64,000 nucleotides of DNA from Pseudalkalibacillus sp052246725 (GCA_052246725.1 JBQQCL010000007.1); one strand, 5' to 3'; numbered from the stretch's first letter, positions 9,042 through 19,153 are shown. A program made the numbers and translations. The notes: generated from the letters alone by a model not told the origin.

Positions 9042-12000
9042 ATGGCGATTGTAACAGGGGAGCAACGACATCATATCAACATTGATCGGTTGAATGAGGA
9101 CATTGCTAAATTTGAGCAGGTGCATCCGATTACATCGGACATGCATACCACTCACAAAGGGGTATCAAGATTGGTGATGTTGGACCGGTATTCGTTCAAG
9201 GATACTGAGAAACGGACATTGCGTGAAGGAGATTTTGTCATCTTGACTGTCAAAGATGATCCGAAATTTCCTGCAAGAGGGTTAGGATTCATCGTTTCCA
9301 TAGACAGCGAGCAAAAACTTGCGGAGGTCAAAGTAGACGAAGACTACCGAGGTGTGGTTGATAAGCCCGGGGAAATGGAGACAGGAATCGTAAAAAGATC
9401 CCTTGATACGATTGATAAGCCCTTAGAAATCTATTACGAGCAGATTGCAAAGCGAAATGCGACAGGTCTTGCTACAGTAGAAAAAACAGAAGAAAAGAAA
9501 AAGGAATCATTCGAGAAGTTCTATCATGAACTTGTGAATTTGAACTTTGTTCCTGCGGGCCGTGTCCTATACGGTGCAGGCGCAGCTACAGACGTAACGT
9601 ACTTCAACTGTTATGTCATGCCATTCGTTCAAGATTCAAGAGAAGGAATTTCAGACCACCGGAAGCAAGTGATGGAAATCATGAGCCGGGGTGGTGGAGT
9701 CGGAACGAATGGATCGACGCTCAGACCGAGGAACACACTCGCAAAAGGCGTAAACGGAAAGTCATCCGGATCGGTATCGTGGCTCGATGATATCGCGAAG
9801 CTTACACATCTTGTTGAACAAGGTGGATCCCGTTAACTAGCTCCAAACGGCGGGATTAAAATCTCGTGAATTGCTGGAACACCCTAAAGCCTTGAAAGCT
9901 ACAACGCGGCTGGCAACAGCAAACGTGAATGCTTGAAAATTTCAAGGATAAAACAATGGGCAATCAGCAGCGAAGCGTCTTAGGAAACTGAGATGAACGT
10001 TCAGAGACTATTGAAAGCACCTAATTTTTCATAAAGTTGAAAACATGGTGCGAGTAAATCGAAAGTTCAGGAATCGACCCTTTCGAAGCGCGGGACAAGG
10101 ATAGTAAAAACATCCTTGATGATATAGTCCGAACTCATGTGAGAGCATGAGAGTCAGGCAGAAATGACCTGGCCCCTCAATAAAAAGAGGAGTAACAATT
10201 AGCGTGGGGCACAAATGATCATGTTGGCGGATTAATTGCTCTAGTCCGCGTCATTCAGACAATGAGTGACTAGGAAATCGGGTGAATTGCTGAAAAGTCC
10301 TTAGAGCCATTCAAGCTACAACGTGACCGGAAACGGTGAGCGTGAATGCTAAAAATTGATTGGATTGGATAATCAGCAGCCAAGCACCTATTCAGGTGAA
10401 GGTTCAACGACTATCGAAACCTGACAATTTAATTGTTAAGGAAGTAGAGTAGGGGATCTAAAAGATCTTCGAAGTGCCCGGCCCCTAACAGATGATGCTG
10501 AGGGTGATGATATAGTCTAGACCGTCTGCATTATGCAGAGTTCAAGTATCCTGAAAAGGACGGTATAAACGTGGCATCCAGACATTATTGAATTCATCAT
10601 TTCGAAAATGCAAAACCCTAGAATCCTCAGGTTCCTTGTTGAAAATACAGAAGATGAAACAATCAAGCAGTTAGCGTTGGACAAACTTAAATTTACACCG
10701 TTAACTGATACAGAACGAGATATGTATCAAAGCATCGTGAATTATAAAGCCATCCCTGGTCATGGAGGTTTTACTGAAAAAGCCATTAAAGAAGCTGAAG
10801 AAAAGCTTCAAACCGGTGGCACGTACAGTGTGCATAACTCCGAATTTTTAACTGGGGCGAACATTTCGGTATGCGTAACCAAAGAATTCATGGAAGCTGT
10901 CGAAAATGATACAGAGTACGAACTTCGATTCCCGGATGTGGAAAATTACACATTTGAAGAAATGCTCGAATACAACAATACATGGCACGAATACGGAGAT
11001 GTTCGAGAATGGGAATCGAAAGGATACGGAATCCGTGTTTATAAACGGCTCAAAGCACGTGAGCTCTGGAACCTTATCAATATTTGCGCAACCTATTCGG
11101 CAGAACCGGGAATCTTTTTTATCGACAACGCCAATGACATGACCAACGCAAAAGCGTATGGACAGAAAGTAGTAGCAACGAATCCATGTGGAGAACAACC
11201 ACTCGCACCATATTCCGTCTGTAACCTGGCTGCCGTCAACTTGGCTAATGTTGCAGACAAAGATCATAAACGTGTTGATTTTGATAAGTTGAAGCAAACG
11301 GTTAAAACTGGTGTCCGAATGCAGGATAATGTAATCGACGCTACTCCTTATTTCTTGGAAAAGAACCGTGAACAAGCTCTTGGAGAGCGACGTGTAGGAC
11401 TAGGTGTCATGGGTCTTCACGATCTCCTCATCTATTGTGAAACGGTGTACGGATCCGAAGAAGGAAACGAACTGATCGATGAAATTTTCGAAACGATGGC
11501 GACAACTGCTTATCGCGAGTCAATCGAACTGGCAAAAGAAAAAGGAAGCTTTCCATTTTTAGTCGGTAAGACAGAAGAAGAAACAAAAGAATTACGGCAA
11601 GCCTTCATCAATACAGGGTATATGAAGAAGATGCCAGAAGATATCCGCGAGGGTATTGTGGAACATGGCATTCGTAATTCACACTTGTTGACTGTAGCTC
11701 CAACTGGATCCACAGGTACGATGGTCGGAGTCAGTACAGGATTAGAGCCTTACTTCTCATTCTCTTATTTTAGAAGTGGTCGACTAGGTAAGTTCATTGA
11801 GGTGAAGGCTGATATCGTGAACGAATACTTGTCACGAAATCCTGAAGCGGATGCTGAAAAGCTGCCGGATTGGTTCATTTCCGCAATGGATCTGAAGCCA
11901 GAAGCACATGCTGATACCCAATGTGTCATCCAAAACTGGATTGACAGTTCAATCAGTAAAACCGTCAATGCACCGAAAGGTTATGCAGTAGAGCAAGTAC

Positions 12001-12314
12001 AAGCAGTTTACGAGCGTTTGTATAATGGCGGGGCGAAAGGCGGTACTGTCTATGTCGATGGAAGCCGTGACTCGCAGGTCTTGACGTTGAAAGCTGAAGA
12101 TAATACGTTTGATGATGATTCTGTTGCGACAAAGACAGAAGAGAAAAAGAAAGTCGTACTTGTTGATACGATCTCTGACCTTCGCTCAACAGATGTTACG
12201 ATTGGAAATGAAGTAGGAAACACATGTCCAGTTTGCCGTAAAGGGAAAGTAAAAGAAATCGGCGGATGTAACACATGTACAAACTGTAACGCACAGTTGA
12301 AGTGCGGAATCTAA
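9042..12314 (+). CDS. nrdJ: Adenosylcobalamin-dependent ribonucleotide reductase, split by two group I introns
   Basis: Class II reductase making deoxyribonucleotides with B12 instead of an iron centre. The coding sequence is in three exons, 9042-9833, 10203-10232 and 10572-12314, which join in frame to 854 residues. The junction reads GGSR-RGAQMIMLAD-WHPDIIEF, as in uninterrupted homologues. Exon 1 holds FNCYVMP with Cys190. Exon 3 holds the radical site NPCGEQ with Cys480, PTGSTGTMVG, and a C-terminal cysteine cluster (CPVC, CNTCTNC, CGI) for reduction. GAGGAGG precedes the start. Unspliced RNA would stop at 9836, so splicing is required for function. Confidence 0.95.
9834..10202 (+). ncRNA. 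Group I intron 1 in nrdJ (369 nt)
   Basis: The boundaries are fixed by the protein: exon 1 ends in U at 9833 and the intron ends in G at 10202, both required of group I introns. Core landmarks are AATTGCTG near the P3 strand, CAATCAGCAGCGAAGC, and P7 strands GACTAT (10006-10011) and ATAGTC (10124-10129, in GATGATATAGTCC). No homing endonuclease frame is present, so it can only be mobile with help in trans. The shared core with intron 2 shows common origin. Confidence 0.93.
10233..10571 (+). ncRNA. Group I intron 2 in nrdJ (339 nt)
   Basis: It follows a 30-nt exon (10203-10232) ending in U and ends with G at 10571; exon 3 resumes with TGGCATCCAGAC. The core resembles intron 1: AATCGGGTGAATTGCTG, GCTACAACG, AATCAGCAGCCAAGC, P7 strands GACTAT (10409-10414) and ATAGTC (10512-10517). 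It has no open frame. The two introns differ through most of their peripheral stems, so any duplication is old. Confidence 0.93.
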
Positions 12315-12321
12315 ATTCTAG

Positions 12322-12360
12322 AGAAGAACCGAGTGAAGCAATACACTCGGTTCTTTTTTC
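12322..12360 (+). terminator. Terminator of nrdJ
   Basis: GAACCGAGTG / CACTCGGTTC stem around AAGCAATA, with TTTTTTC following. It sits between convergent nrdJ and the TolB-like pseudogene and could serve both. Confidence 0.85.
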
Positions 12361-13600
12361 AATCTTTAGGATTATAAATACTCAGTACCTTGCTCCAATC
12401 CCATTTTTCATAAAAGTCCTCTCCCTGGTCAATATTTGTAATCCACACCATTGCATTTCTTCCGGTCCCATCAGCTATCCATACGTCACTTTTTTCACGG
12501 TTGGCACGGACCCATGCGAGTTGGTTTGACTTTTGTACATAGTATGGATTGAAATCACCATAACCTTCTTCAGGGCTAGTGATCTTTTTTTGCTCTTTGC
12601 TTTTAAGGTCAATCTGATACAAAGTCGGCAATGGTCGTTCTGTTGGATTATTTGACCATTCACTTTCCTTTGAACGTGCAACCGTAATCACAACATCATC
12701 ATTCCAGGTGAAATCCCTATCCACAAATTCATCTGGTGTCAGTTTGCCAAAACTCGCTGGTCGGAAGCTCTTTTACTTTTAAGAACTTATTCATAATCGA
12801 CATGCGATTGATACCGCCGATATATGCTAACAGATTACGACTTGGAGCCCAATGGAACCAGTTTGGTTCATTCAGCATTTGGTCGAGTTTGATCAAGTGT
12901 TTTCCATCAGAAGAGAGCACATATAAAAGATTGAAATCTGCTGATAATGAAGCTGTCGGATATTTAATAAAAGAAATCCATTTTCCATCTGGGGACCATT
13001 TGAAAATACTTGTTCCAATCCCAAAGTCTTCGCTTTCAATTGAATGGGCAGGTAATGTAAAGAAATGTGATTTTTCGATCTGACCGTCCTTTAATACGAA
13101 TTTATGCAATTCAATGTCCGTCCAGCCATCGGGAGTGAGTTCTGAATTGGTCGAAGTCAAGAAACCTTTCCCATCCAGCTGCCATGAGTAATTTGCGACA
13201 TTAGAAGCTATCCTTTTAGTTTTCTCGCTGAATACATTTTTCACATATAAGCGATCACCTTCCTGAAACGCGAGGCTGTTCTTGTTAGGAGCCCACTGTA
13301 TGTTGGAAGGGACGCCTATAAAAACTAATTCCTTTTGCTCAGAATGTAGATTGTAAAGCCAAACCTTTTGCTTATCTTGATTCTCTTCGAAATAAGCTAG
13401 CCATTTTCCATCAAATGACCATCGAGGACTTGCTGTTTTTTTCCGTTTGTTACCTGTTTTTCATCATTGCCTTCCTTTATCCAAAGGTCACCATTTCTAA
13501 CGAATGCTGCTTTTAAGGAGTTGTGCGTTTCCCCACTTGCTGCTTGAGGGATTATGAAACTTACTAGGATGCATAAGACTACTGCTAATAACCTTATCAA
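12359..13600 (-). pseudogene. TolB/WD40-like secreted beta-propeller gene with two frameshifts
   Basis: Three consecutive minus-strand frames together read as one secreted beta-propeller protein. The TTG start at 13600 (AGGAGG upstream) begins MIRLLAVVLCILVSFIIPQA, a signal peptide. Propeller blades follow, such as PRWSFDGKWLAYF, IFKWSPDGKWISF and NPYYVQKSNQLAWV. The first break is in a run of seven A (minus strand, about 13436-13444); one more A would restore the frame to KKTASPRWSFDGKW. The second break is near 12750-12765, between KELPTSEF and FGKLTPDEFVDRDF. It may be decayed, phase-variable at the A-tract, or affected by sequencing errors. Ligand and function are unknown. Confidence 0.75.
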
Positions 13601-13749
13601 GACGATTACCTCCTGATTTGAAACTTTAATGTAGTTTGTGGTCACGAACGGATACAAATGCTTGCATCTTTTTTCCTGCTGATGGATTGCCATTTAATAC
13701 ATAAGTGGAAATAAACGGTCTTGACCATAATAAGGGGGAGGTGATTTAC

Positions 13750-14775
13750 TTGAAACCCTTCGTTCCACAATTAGTGTTTATCGAACCGAAAGCTCTCGAA
13801 TATGAACAAGGCCGGATTCTTAAAGATAAATTTGAGAAAATGGGGCTCGAAATCCGTGAGACCACTTCCCATAACCAGGTACGCAATCTCCCAGGCGAAA
13901 ATGAGCTGCAAAAATATCGGAATGCCAAATCCACACTTGTCATCGGAATACGGAAAACCCTTAAATTCGATACATCAAAACCATCAGCGGAATATGCGAT
14001 TCCCCTTGCGACAGGCTGTATGGGGCATTGCCATTATTGCTACTTACAGACGACATTAGGGAGCAAACCGTACATCCGTACCTATGTGAATCTTGATGAA
14101 ATTTTTCAACAGGCACAGAAATATATCGATGAACGTCAACCTGAAATAACTAGGTTTGAAGCATCCTGTACATCAGACATCGTTGGTATTGATCATTTAA
14201 CACACTCATTGAAAAAGACGATTGAATTCATCGGCAAGACGGAACTTGGACGGCTAAGATTTACGACGAAATACCACCACGTCGATCATCTTCTAGATGC
14301 AGCACATAATGGAAATACAAGGTTTCGTTTCAGTGTGAACAGCCAATGGGTTATCAAAAACTTTGAAATGGCAACCTCTTCATTAAGAGAACGGTTAGAA
14401 GCCGCTAAAAAAGTCGTTGAAGCGGGTTATCCTTTAGGTTTTGTCGTAGCTCCGCTTTATCTTCACGACAATTGGCAAGAAGGGTATAAGGAAATGTTCG
14501 ATGAAATTAATAACACAATTCCGAGCAAACATTTTCGGGACATCACATTTGAATTGATCCAGCATCGTTTTACAAAACCAGCAAAAAAAGTCATCCAAAA
14601 GCGATATCCAAAAAGCAAACTGGAGATGGATGAAGAAAAACGGAAATACAAGTGGGGGAGATATGGAATCGGAAAGTATGTATATCAAAAAGATGAGGCT
14701 CAAGAATTAAGAGAGACGATCGAAAATTACATCCATCAATACTTTCCAGAAGCCCGGATCGAGTACTTCACTTAA
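13750..14775 (+). CDS. splB: Spore photoproduct lyase (radical SAM)
   Basis: A 341-residue radical S-adenosylmethionine enzyme that splits the 5-thyminyl-5,6-dihydrothymine lesion formed in UV-irradiated spore DNA. Cluster cysteines are Cys90, Cys94 and Cys97 in CMGHCHYC, with Tyr98 next to them; the hydrogen-donating cysteine is Cys140 in FEASCTSD. TTG 13750 is preferred: GGAGGTGA lies 7 nt upstream and the length then matches B. subtilis SplB (342). The regulatory partner splA, which precedes splB in B. subtilis, is absent here. Expression is expected in the forespore, but no clear sigma-G promoter was found. Confidence 0.96.
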   Translation: MKPFVPQLVFIEPKALEYEQGRILKDKFEKMGLEIRETTSHNQVRNLPGENELQKYRNAKSTLVIGIRKTLKFDTSKPSAEYAIPLATGCMGHCHYCYLQTTLGSKPYIRTYVNLDEIFQQAQKYIDERQPEITRFEASCTSDIVGIDHLTHSLKKTIEFIGKTELGRLRFTTKYHHVDHLLDAAHNGNTRFRFSVNSQWVIKNFEMATSSLRERLEAAKKVVEAGYPLGFVVAPLYLHDNWQEGYKEMFDEINNTIPSKHFRDITFELIQHRFTKPAKKVIQKRYPKSKLEMDEEKRKYKWGRYGIGKYVYQKDEAQELRETIENYIHQYFPEARIEYFT

Positions 14776-14789
14776 GACACCAGGAACGC

Positions 14790-14818
14790 TTGTCACTTGT
14801 AAATTATTATTGTATCCT
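14790..14818 (+). promoter_or_regulatory. Candidate promoter of mntR
   Basis: TTGTCA (14790-14795), 17 nt, then TATCCT (14813-14818). It lies between splB and mntR on the coding strand and is inferred from consensus only. Confidence 0.4.
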
Positions 14819-14876
14819 TTTAGTATGCTTTGATTTTGTATAACCTACAAAATCAGCGGTATTGGAGGGGAAGAAC

Positions 14877-15311
14877 ATGCCAACTCCAAGTATGGAGGAT
14901 TATATTGAACGTATATACCAATTGATTGATGAAAAAGGATACGCAAGAGTTTCAGATATTGCAGAAGCTTTGGAAGTTCACCCATCATCGGTTACGAAAA
15001 TGGTACAGAAGCTGGATAAAGGCAAATACGTCGTTTATGAAAAATATCGTGGTTTCGTACTTACACCGAATGGAAAGAAACTTGGGAAACGTCTTGTTTA
15101 TCGACATGAACTATTGGAAGATTTCCTGAAGGTCATCGGGGTCGATCAGGAAAACATTTATGAAGATGTTGAAGGAATTGAACATCACTTGAGCTGGAAT
15201 GCGATCGACCGCATCGGCGACTTGGTCCAGTATTTTGATGAAGATACGTCTCGTATTGACGGATTACGGGAAGTACAACGAAAAAATGAAGAAGAACAGG
15301 AACAATCATAG
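14877..15311 (+). CDS. mntR: Manganese-responsive transcriptional repressor MntR
   Basis: A 144-residue DtxR-family repressor of manganese uptake genes. The N-terminal winged helix MEDYIERIYQLIDEKGYARVSDIAEALEVHPSSVTKMV holds the metal ligands Asp8 and Glu11. Later ligands lie in YRHELLE and VEGIEHHLSW, all conserved with B. subtilis MntR. The start is ATG 14877 with GGAGGGG upstream. Metal sensing and DNA binding are cytoplasmic. The regulated transporters are not in this window. Confidence 0.96.
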   Translation: MPTPSMEDYIERIYQLIDEKGYARVSDIAEALEVHPSSVTKMVQKLDKGKYVVYEKYRGFVLTPNGKKLGKRLVYRHELLEDFLKVIGVDQENIYEDVEGIEHHLSWNAIDRIGDLVQYFDEDTSRIDGLREVQRKNEEEQEQS

Positions 15312-15339
15312 CCTACGTGTTGTGGTTGTTTTTTATATT

Positions 15340-15890
15340 GGCTGTTTTGGCAAACTTTGTTGTTCTTGCACTTAAAGAAAGTATAAACAATACTTTCTTC
15401 AGTATAAGGGCAACTAAGGCTCGACCTACAAAAGGCATGGTCTCGCCAAGTTTTCTTTAAAAGTCGTTGAATTCTGCTCCAGGATGCTCGCTTTCCGCGG
15501 GGCGTGCGGTGAGCCCACTCGTCGCCTTGCGACCTCAGGAGTCTCCTTTTCAAGGAAGCATTTGTGCTCCTGCGTCTACAAGAAAGTCCTGTCGAAGCGA
15601 GTTTCCTCGTCGCATGCCTTGCGAGGAGATTATTCAGGTAGTAGGCACGCTGGTCCCGCAGGACAAGGAAAGCTTCGGCAGCGTTACATCGCACGAAGGA
15701 AATGCGATTTTCATTTTCGAGGAGTCTCGCACCTTGCTCTCCAATCAAGGTGAGTTTTTAAATATGACTCAAAAGCAACAATCTTTTAGAAAAGAGCCTT
15801 TATATTTAAAGAAATTCTCCCTTCTAATGGCAAATAAGACTGAGCCTGCGCTAAGGATAAGCTTTGCCAGGTTTTCTTTATAGACTATTT
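15340..15890 (+). repeat. Composite intergenic repeat: two AT-rich elements around a GC-rich element
   Basis: An AT-rich copy at 15372-15460 (TTAAAGAAAGTATAAA to TTTTCTTTAA) is joined to a GC-rich copy (about 15464-15760). The latter contains CTCCAGGATGCTCGCTTTCCGCGGGGCG and TGAGCCCACTCGTCGCC, with an internal insertion (about 15535-15720) relative to the copy at 44566. A second AT-rich copy lies at about 15797-15882. The flanking CTTTTGAGTC/GACTCAAAAG-type edge recurs at 40215 and 44725. Long frames here on both strands are repeat shadows, and there is no gene between mntR and yqhO. Confidence 0.8.
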
Positions 15891-15977
15891 TAAAGAAGGT
15901 TCTATAAAGAATATAAAGGTTTCAGTACGAATGCCTCTCTTCATTCAGTCATATATAAAATGAGGAGGGGTGAAACG

Positions 15978-16910
15978 ATGGATGTGGATGGGGTTTTCTC
16001 TGGTGGTGGTGTTAGAGCAATTGCTTTTATTGGAGGTTTAAAAGCTGCAGAACAGAAGGGGATCGCGTTCAAAAGGACTGGAGGGACAAGTGCGGGGGCG
16101 ATTTTTGCTGCTATGGTTGCAGCTGGGTATAAATCGAATGAAATCAAAGATCTACTGCATAAAGTGGATCTAAGAGAATTTCTTGACCCCAGGAGGCTAT
16201 CCGTCGCTTTTCCTTTCATGAAATGGCTCACGTTGTATTGGAAGTTGGGTCTCTATAAGGGGAAACGATTGGAGCAATGGGTTGAAGAGGTGCTTGCTGC
16301 AAAAGGGATAAAAACGTTTGGGGATCTACCAGAAGGCTCCCTTAAAATCATCGCATCAGATATTACAAATGGGCGTTTAATTGTTTTACCAGATGATCTT
16401 GAAAGGTACGGAATCTTACCGGAGCGCTTCAAAATCGCTAAAGCCGTACGAATGAGTGCGAGTATCCCTTATTTTTTTGATCCGATGAAAATATATGATG
16501 CGACAGGAAAGAAGAATTTTATCGTTGATGGCGGTGTATTAAGTAATTTTCCGATTTGGTTGTTCCATGATGGAAAAACAGAAATTAAACGACCAACACT
16601 CGGGTTCCAATTAAAGCCTTCCCAGTTCGAGCAAAAACCGAATGATGTCAAAAATGCGATTTCCCTTTTCCATGGTCTGTTTGATACGATGATGGATGCG
16701 CATGATGCGCGTCATATCTCGGAAGCCCATAGTGCCGATATCGTTTTCATCCCGGTAAAACAAATTTCAATGATCAATTTTGATCTTTCATCAGAAGTGA
16801 TAGATGAACTCACTGATTTTGGAATTGAAAGTACGGAGAAATTCTTAAGAAGCTGGAGACATTATCGACCGCAAGCGAAAATTTCCACAAAAAAATCGAG
16901 CATCCTATAA
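15978..16910 (+). CDS. yqhO: Patatin-like phospholipase family protein YqhO
   Basis: A 310-residue patatin-fold hydrolase. The oxyanion motif GGGVRA (9-14), nucleophile Ser38 in GTSAG, and Asp184 in the DGG motif are all present, so it should be a catalytically competent lipid acyl hydrolase. There is no signal peptide, so a cytoplasmic or peripheral membrane location is inferred. ATG 15978 has GAGGAGGGG upstream; an earlier in-frame start would include the ribosome site. Gene order matches B. subtilis yqhO. The natural substrate is unknown. It ends tail to tail with yqhP, overlapping by 6 nt. Confidence 0.9.
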   Translation: MDVDGVFSGGGVRAIAFIGGLKAAEQKGIAFKRTGGTSAGAIFAAMVAAGYKSNEIKDLLHKVDLREFLDPRRLSVAFPFMKWLTLYWKLGLYKGKRLEQWVEEVLAAKGIKTFGDLPEGSLKIIASDITNGRLIVLPDDLERYGILPERFKIAKAVRMSASIPYFFDPMKIYDATGKKNFIVDGGVLSNFPIWLFHDGKTEIKRPTLGFQLKPSQFEQKPNDVKNAISLFHGLFDTMMDAHDARHISEAHSADIVFIPVKQISMINFDLSSEVIDELTDFGIESTEKFLRSWRHYRPQAKISTKKSSIL

Positions 16911-16926
16911 TGCTCGATTTTTCTTT
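16893..16926 (+). terminator. Shared terminator of yqhO and yqhP
   Basis: ATCGAGCAT / ATGCTCGAT stem with TTTTTCTTTTT on the plus side and A-rich sequence on the other, giving a bidirectional terminator. It lies across the overlapping stop codons of the two convergent genes. Confidence 0.75.
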
Positions 16927-17300
16927 TTGCCTTTTTTTCCTTCAATGACTTTGAAGTTATGATCGTTCGTACGTTTTTTCTTTTTAGAGACGGAGGGTTT
17001 CGTCTTTGGACTTGGCTTTATCTTTGGCGGTTTTTTCATAACATTTCCCGGTTGATTTTGATATTTCTGTGCGGAATAGCGAGCCGCTTGCTTGTACTTA
17101 TTAACATCTTTACCACCACCACCGCCAAACCGCTTTGAAAGGAATCGCTTATACAAGAAGTAAAAGATCCCACCGACTGCAGCGAAAATGAGGACCATCC
17201 GCACAAGGTACATTGGATTCGTAATGACGGTGTTAACAAAGCCAAATGCTGCAAGACCCAGTATCAACATGACTAATACGTTGAACTTTCGAAACAACAA
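16905..17300 (-). CDS. yqhP: YqhP family membrane protein
   Basis: 131 residues with two hydrophobic segments (about 7-26 and 32-50), then a glycine-rich linker (FGGGGGKD) and a strongly basic tail rich in lysine and proline. This matches the small YqhP-type protein encoded beside yqhQ in Bacillus. The topology suggests a basic cytoplasmic tail that could touch nucleic acid or acidic lipid, but no function is known. It is cotranscribed with yqhQ (19-nt gap). Confidence 0.75.
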   Translation of the reverse strand: MLFRKFNVLVMLILGLAAFGFVNTVITNPMYLVRMVLIFAAVGGIFYFLYKRFLSKRFGGGGGKDVNKYKQAARYSAQKYQNQPGNVMKKPPKIKPSPKTKPSVSKKKKRTNDHNFKVIEGKKGKKKNRAL

Positions 17301-17319
17301 GACTCACCTCCTTAAAAAT

Positions 17320-18279
17320 TTAAACCACTTTGATCGTTTCTTCAGCTGTTGCCTTCTCGTATTCGCCGTCCCTTTTAAGCATTTCATTGAATGAGGCAAT
17401 AGCTACTTCAGTCTGTTTATCAGTAGGTTCTTTGGTTGTCAGTAACTGTAACCATAAGCCAGGATAGCCGAGGTAACGCAATACTGGAATACTTCTTAAC
17501 TTATTTGTACCCTGCAGCACTTCATAAGATACGCCTAATACTACTGGTATCAGTGCCACTCTAGAAATCAATCTAAGCCATAATGGATCTGACGGTACAA
17601 GTAAGTAAATGAAGACCCCGATAATTACGGTGAACAGTATGAAACTACTTCCACATCGATAGTGAAGCCTTGATTGGGCTTGAACATTTTCAACTGTCAA
17701 AGGTAATTTGTTTTCATAAGCGTTAATGACTTTATGCTCGGCACCATGATACTGAAAAACTCGTTTGATCAATGGTGTCATCGATATGAAATACAAGTAT
17801 GAAAGCAATAAGATTAATTTAAGGATGCCTTCAATGATATTCTGTCCAACATGTCCTGAAAATATAGGAATCGGTCGAAATGCTTCTGCAGCAATTGCTG
17901 GAAGCAATGTGAACAAGAATTTGCCGAAAAGAAACGATAGGACACCAATCACGGCTGTTCCGAGAATCAAAGTCAGTTTCGATGGTTTATTTTCTTGTAA
18001 CACTTTTTCGTCATCTTCTGGTGCTACATCATATCTATCTGTAGAAAAATTCAAGTGCTTCACACCGTTTGCACTTGCTTCAATGATTGCCACAAACCCT
18101 CGGATCAATGGTATTTTTTTTAGAGAGTTTAGAACGGGGCGATGTTTTTTTTGTACTTCGAAGTACTCGAGTGAATCGTCTTTTCTCCGAATTGCTGTTA
18201 CATATGTGTGTTTCCCAGCGAACATGACACCTTCCATTACAGCCTGGCCGCCATATGCTGGAGCTTTTTGTTTAGACAT
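17320..18279 (-). CDS. yqhQ: DUF1385 membrane protein YqhQ
   Basis: 319 residues of the DUF1385 family, starting MSKQKAPAYGGQAVMEGVMF. Several membrane segments (about 100-130, 150-175, 205-260) surround the conserved HGAEHKVINAYEN and RCGSSF motifs, whose histidine, glutamate and cysteine could bind a metal. The function is not established. It heads the minus-strand yqhQ-yqhP pair, and GGTTGGTGG lies upstream of the start. Gene order is the same as in B. subtilis. Confidence 0.88.
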   Translation of the reverse strand: MSKQKAPAYGGQAVMEGVMFAGKHTYVTAIRRKDDSLEYFEVQKKHRPVLNSLKKIPLIRGFVAIIEASANGVKHLNFSTDRYDVAPEDDEKVLQENKPSKLTLILGTAVIGVLSFLFGKFLFTLLPAIAAEAFRPIPIFSGHVGQNIIEGILKLILLLSYLYFISMTPLIKRVFQYHGAEHKVINAYENKLPLTVENVQAQSRLHYRCGSSFILFTVIIGVFIYLLVPSDPLWLRLISRVALIPVVLGVSYEVLQGTNKLRSIPVLRYLGYPGLWLQLLTTKEPTDKQTEVAIASFNEMLKRDGEYEKATAEETIKVV

Positions 18280-18566
18280 TCATCCACCAACCTATCTATG
18301 CATTACCATTCTAATTCTATTCTACATGATAGTATGGTAATCCGCTATACGTGAGGGCTTCTTGTTATCCAATTTTCAAATTTCTTCAAACTAATAACTT
18401 CATGTAAAAAGGAACATATTAACAGAGAACCCCTAGAACTGGCCATCAAAGAATGGTTAAAAAGTATGAGGCACTCTGATCATTTGATTTATATTTTCCC
18501 TCTTCCCATTGATTTAACACTTTTATACAGGTTTTTTTCAATTGAACAAACTCTGGAGGTGCAAAA

Positions 18567-19097
18567 ATGGAATCCGAACGAAACGAAAGAGAAGAAAAGA
18601 ATCACAAAGAACCCCTGGAACAGGATCAAAAAGAAAGGCAGGTTTCATTTACTGGAAGGGTTTTGACCATCGGGTTCGTCGGCGGTTTATTTTGGAGTCT
18701 GATTGGTTACCTTTTATATGCCTTGAATTTTACGAAAATCAAGCCTGCTCTTGTGCTTTCACCATGGGTAGTTGCTGAGTGGAAAGATAAAGCTTTAGGA
18801 AATTGGATCGGGATCCTAGTGATCGGGTTTTTATCGATGTTGGTAGCGTTGGTTTATAAAATCCTTTTAGCAAAGTTCAAGCATATGATAACCGGTGTCA
18901 TATATGGAATTGTGCTCTGGGGAATCGTCTTCTATTTATTGAGACCGATGTTTCCGACTCTAGAGCCTATTCAGGAATTAGGAAAAAATACTTTGACCAC
19001 CACATTAAGCCTTTATGTGCTATATGGTTTGTTCATCGGGTTTTCAATATCGTTCGAGTATGATGAGCTTACCAAAGCGCGTCAAGAAGGGCATTGA
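18567..19097 (+). CDS. yqhR: YqhR family membrane protein
   Basis: 176 residues. A charged N-terminal tail of about 30 residues is followed by four predicted membrane segments (about 33-55, 78-98, 107-128, 142-165). GGAGGTG lies 7 nt before the ATG. Position between yqhQ and aroQ identifies it as YqhR, whose function is unknown. It is transcribed alone; the following intergenic region carries an AT-rich repeat. Confidence 0.85.
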   Translation: MESERNEREEKNHKEPLEQDQKERQVSFTGRVLTIGFVGGLFWSLIGYLLYALNFTKIKPALVLSPWVVAEWKDKALGNWIGILVIGFLSMLVALVYKILLAKFKHMITGVIYGIVLWGIVFYLLRPMFPTLEPIQELGKNTLTTTLSLYVLYGLFIGFSISFEYDELTKARQEGH

Positions 19098-19153
19098 ACT
19101 ATTCAAATACCACTAGCTATGATAGAATGTTCCGTGGAACATTCTGTTTTTCA

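Noticed and set aside
15185..15883. Long frames on both strands between mntR and yqhO
   Set aside because: They coincide with the composite repeat; the same translated pieces occur at 44483-44710.
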